Of a stretch of DNA of 64,000 nucleotides, positions 62,299 to 64,000 are shown piece after piece. Made by a program: the position numbers and the translations under genes. Positions within the stretch are counted from its first letter, which is position 1; the number at the start of each line of letters is the position of its first letter. The stretch is from Marinicellulosiphila megalodicopiae (lineage in GTDB: Bacteria; Pseudomonadota; Gammaproteobacteria; Pseudomonadales; Natronospirillaceae): the NCBI RefSeq assembly GCF_045862395.1, contig NZ_AP023087.1, positions 2,852,001 through 2,916,000 of the forward strand, given 5' to 3'. The notes under the pieces were generated by a model. It did not search any database. It saw only the letters and a list, made by a program, of their open reading frames with translations, and was not told where the DNA came from.

Positions 62299-64000
62299 TT
62301 ACAGCGTTAACAACGCATCGCCAACAGTCACAGAATCGCCTTCTTTCACCAAGATTTGGCCAACGACGCCTGCAGAAGGTGCTGAGATTTCAGTTTCCAT
62401 TTTCATGGCTTCTAAAATCATTACCACTTCACCTTCAGCTACTTGCTGACCTGGAGAAACCAATACTTTAAAGATGTTACCTGCTAATGGAGCAGAAACT
62501 TCAGTTCCACCAGAGGCAACCGTAGCAGGAGCCGCAGAAACTTCGCCGCCTTCTGTTACATCAATAGAATAAGCTTTACCATTAACATTAACAGTCATGG
62601 TTCCGTTATCATCCACTTCAGTTACATAAGACTGACCATTAACAGAAGCGGTAAACGTTCCGCCATTTCCTGAAGTTGGCGCAGCTGCGGTTTCTTCAAC
62701 TGGAGCCGGCTCAAACGCATCTGGATTGCCACGGTTTTCTAAGAATTTCAAACCAATTTGTGGAAACAAAGCAACCGTCAACACATCATCAATGCTGTTG
62801 TCAGACAATTTAATGCCTTTAATTTTTGCTTGCTCTGCCACTTCTTTAGTCAATCGATCCATTTCTGGCTCAATTAAATCAGCAGGACGACATGTGATCA
62901 CTTCAGCGCCATCTAATACACGCGCTTGAAGTTCAGCATTAAACGCAGAAGGAGCTGCACCGTATTCGCCTTTTAAAATACCCTGTGTTTCTTTAGAAAT
63001 TGACTTGTAACGTTCACCAGTTAAAACATTTAATACTGCTTGAGTACCAACAATTTGCGAGGTTGGCGTAACTAATGGAATGTAACCTAAGTCTTTACGT
63101 ACACGAGGAATTTCTTCTAATACTTCGTCAAACTTGTCCGCTGCGCCCTGCTCTTTTAACTGGCCTTCCATGTTAGTTAACATGCCACCAGGAACTTGAG
63201 CGATCAAAATACGAGAGTCTACACCACGAAGTGCGCCTTCGAATTTAGAATATTTTTTACGAACTTTTCTAAAGTAAGATGCAATTTCTTCTAATAATTC
63301 TAAATCTAACTTAGGATCACGTTCTGTGCCTTTTAAAGCAGCAACTAATGCTTCTGTAGGTGAATGTCCGTAAGTCATCGACATTGAAGAGATCGCGGTA
63401 TCAATGTGATCAATACCCGCTTCAATTGCCTTTAATAATGTCATTGAAGACAAACCAGAAGTTGCATGTGCGTGTAATGCAATTGGAATGTCTAACGATG
63501 CTTTAAGTTTTGATACTAATTCGAAAGCGTCATATGGCGCAAGAATACCGGACATATCTTTGATCGCTAATGAATCAGCGCCCATGTCTTCGATTTTCTT
63601 CGCAAGGTCTAACCAGTTTTCAGTGGTATGAACAGGAGAGGTTGTAAATGAAATCGTTCCTTGAGCATGACCGCCTTGTTTTTTAACGGCTTTCATTGCT
63701 TGCTCTAAGTTACGTGGATCGTTCATCGCATCAAATACACGGAATACTTCTACGCCGTTTGCGTATGCACGCTCTACAAACTTATCAACCACGTCATCGG
63801 CATAATGACGGTAACCAAGTAAATTTTGGCCTCTTAATAACATTTGCTGTGGCGTATTAGGCATTACCTTTTTAAGCTCACGAATGCGTTCCCAAGGATC
63901 TTCACCCAAATAACGGATACAAGAATCAAATGTTGCACCACCCCAAGTCTCTAATGACCAGAAACCAACTTTATCTAGTTTCTCTGCAATAGGAAGCATA
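62299..64000 (-). CDS. oadA: Oxaloacetate decarboxylase alpha subunit, 3' part
   Basis: OadA transfers the carboxyl group of oxaloacetate to biotin. The gene is cut by the window edge; the last 566 residues are visible and the frame stays open upstream. Seen are the carboxyltransferase parts WGGATFDSCIRYLGEDPWER, VFRVFDAMND, the metal/catalytic IKDMSGILAPYDA and ALHAHATSGL, then a linker rich in Ala-Pro and the biotinyl domain with LEAMKMETEI, whose Lys is 33 residues from the end. oadB follows. The gamma subunit gene oadG is expected beyond the edge. Confidence 0.94.
   Translation of the reverse strand, partial: MLPIAEKLDKVGFWSLETWGGATFDSCIRYLGEDPWERIRELKKVMPNTPQQMLLRGQNLLGYRHYADDVVDKFVERAYANGVEVFRVFDAMNDPRNLEQAMKAVKKQGGHAQGTISFTTSPVHTTENWLDLAKKIEDMGADSLAIKDMSGILAPYDAFELVSKLKASLDIPIALHAHATSGLSSMTLLKAIEAGIDHIDTAISSMSMTYGHSPTEALVAALKGTERDPKLDLELLEEIASYFRKVRKKYSKFEGALRGVDSRILIAQVPGGMLTNMEGQLKEQGAADKFDEVLEEIPRVRKDLGYIPLVTPTSQIVGTQAVLNVLTGERYKSISKETQGILKGEYGAAPSAFNAELQARVLDGAEVITCRPADLIEPEMDRLTKEVAEQAKIKGIKLSDNSIDDVLTVALFPQIGLKFLENRGNPDAFEPAPVEETAAAPTSGNGGTFTASVNGQSYVTEVDDNGTMTVNVNGKAYSIDVTEGGEVSAAPATVASGGTEVSAPLAGNIFKVLVSPGQQVAEGEVVMILEAMKMETEISAPSAGVVGQILVKEGDSVTVGDALLTL

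Overview
The window is chromosomal DNA from an AT-rich gammaproteobacterium, most likely marine. The evidence is a complete Na+-translocating NADH:quinone oxidoreductase (Nqr) operon, a Na+-pumping oxaloacetate decarboxylase, type II secretion and type IV pilus genes, a fur/bamE pair, and the gene order trpF-trpB-trpA-accD-folC-dedD-cvpA-purF that is common in Pseudomonas- and Oceanospirillales-type genomes. I cannot name the genus. There are no tRNA or rRNA genes, no CRISPR array and no prophage. The only RNA gene recognised is ssrA (tmRNA), and the only mobile element is one apparently intact IS1595-type insertion sequence.

Layout. Positions 1-2742: a cut-off exported protein, fur and bamE (divergent), and sthA. 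Positions 2804-10007: nqrABCDEF followed by apbE and nqrM, all on the minus strand, giving the sodium pump together with its flavin-attaching and iron-delivery factors. Positions 10552-18341: gspEFGHIJKLM on the plus strand, the inner-membrane and pseudopilus part of a type II secretion system; gspC, gspD and the prepilin peptidase are not here. Positions 18403-18768: ssrA with promoter and terminator. Positions 19131-28973: a mixed region with a DUF3095 cyclase-like protein, a Tat-exported dienelactone hydrolase, a J-domain protein, the IS element, a glutathionyl-hydroquinone reductase, an ABC-F ATPase, an orphan ATP-grasp ligase and a DUF1223 protein.

Positions 29043-36545: the purF to trpF biosynthetic block on the minus strand. 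Positions 36786-43670: an acyltransferase, a LonH-like protease, acetyl-CoA synthetase and a TfoX-N protein on the plus strand. Positions 43672-48449: an unrecognised protein, a cytochrome P450, a TSUP permease, a polysaccharide deacetylase and a DUF3817 pseudogene, with two variable-looking tandem repeats. Positions 48567-51567: nirBD behind what looks like a sigma-54 promoter with an upstream NtrC site. Positions 51712-59554: the minor pilin operon fimT-pilV-pilW-pilX-pilY1-pilE. Positions 59701-60818: a two-gene module of a membrane HAMP protein and a small helical protein. Positions 60940-64000: oadB and the 3' part of oadA.

Sodium bioenergetics frames the window: Nqr and OadAB both export Na+. 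Two separate type IV filament systems (T2SS pseudopilus and T4P minor pilins) share the window. The most unusual observations are a near-identical peptide block present in both GspH and GspI, the kinase-less HAMP/small-protein pair beside the pilin operon, the NtrC/sigma-54 architecture before nirB, and a decayed DUF3817 gene whose 3' end has expanded into a 13-bp minisatellite. I did not find a clearly new multi-gene system; the HAMP pair and the shared pseudopilin peptide are the best candidates.
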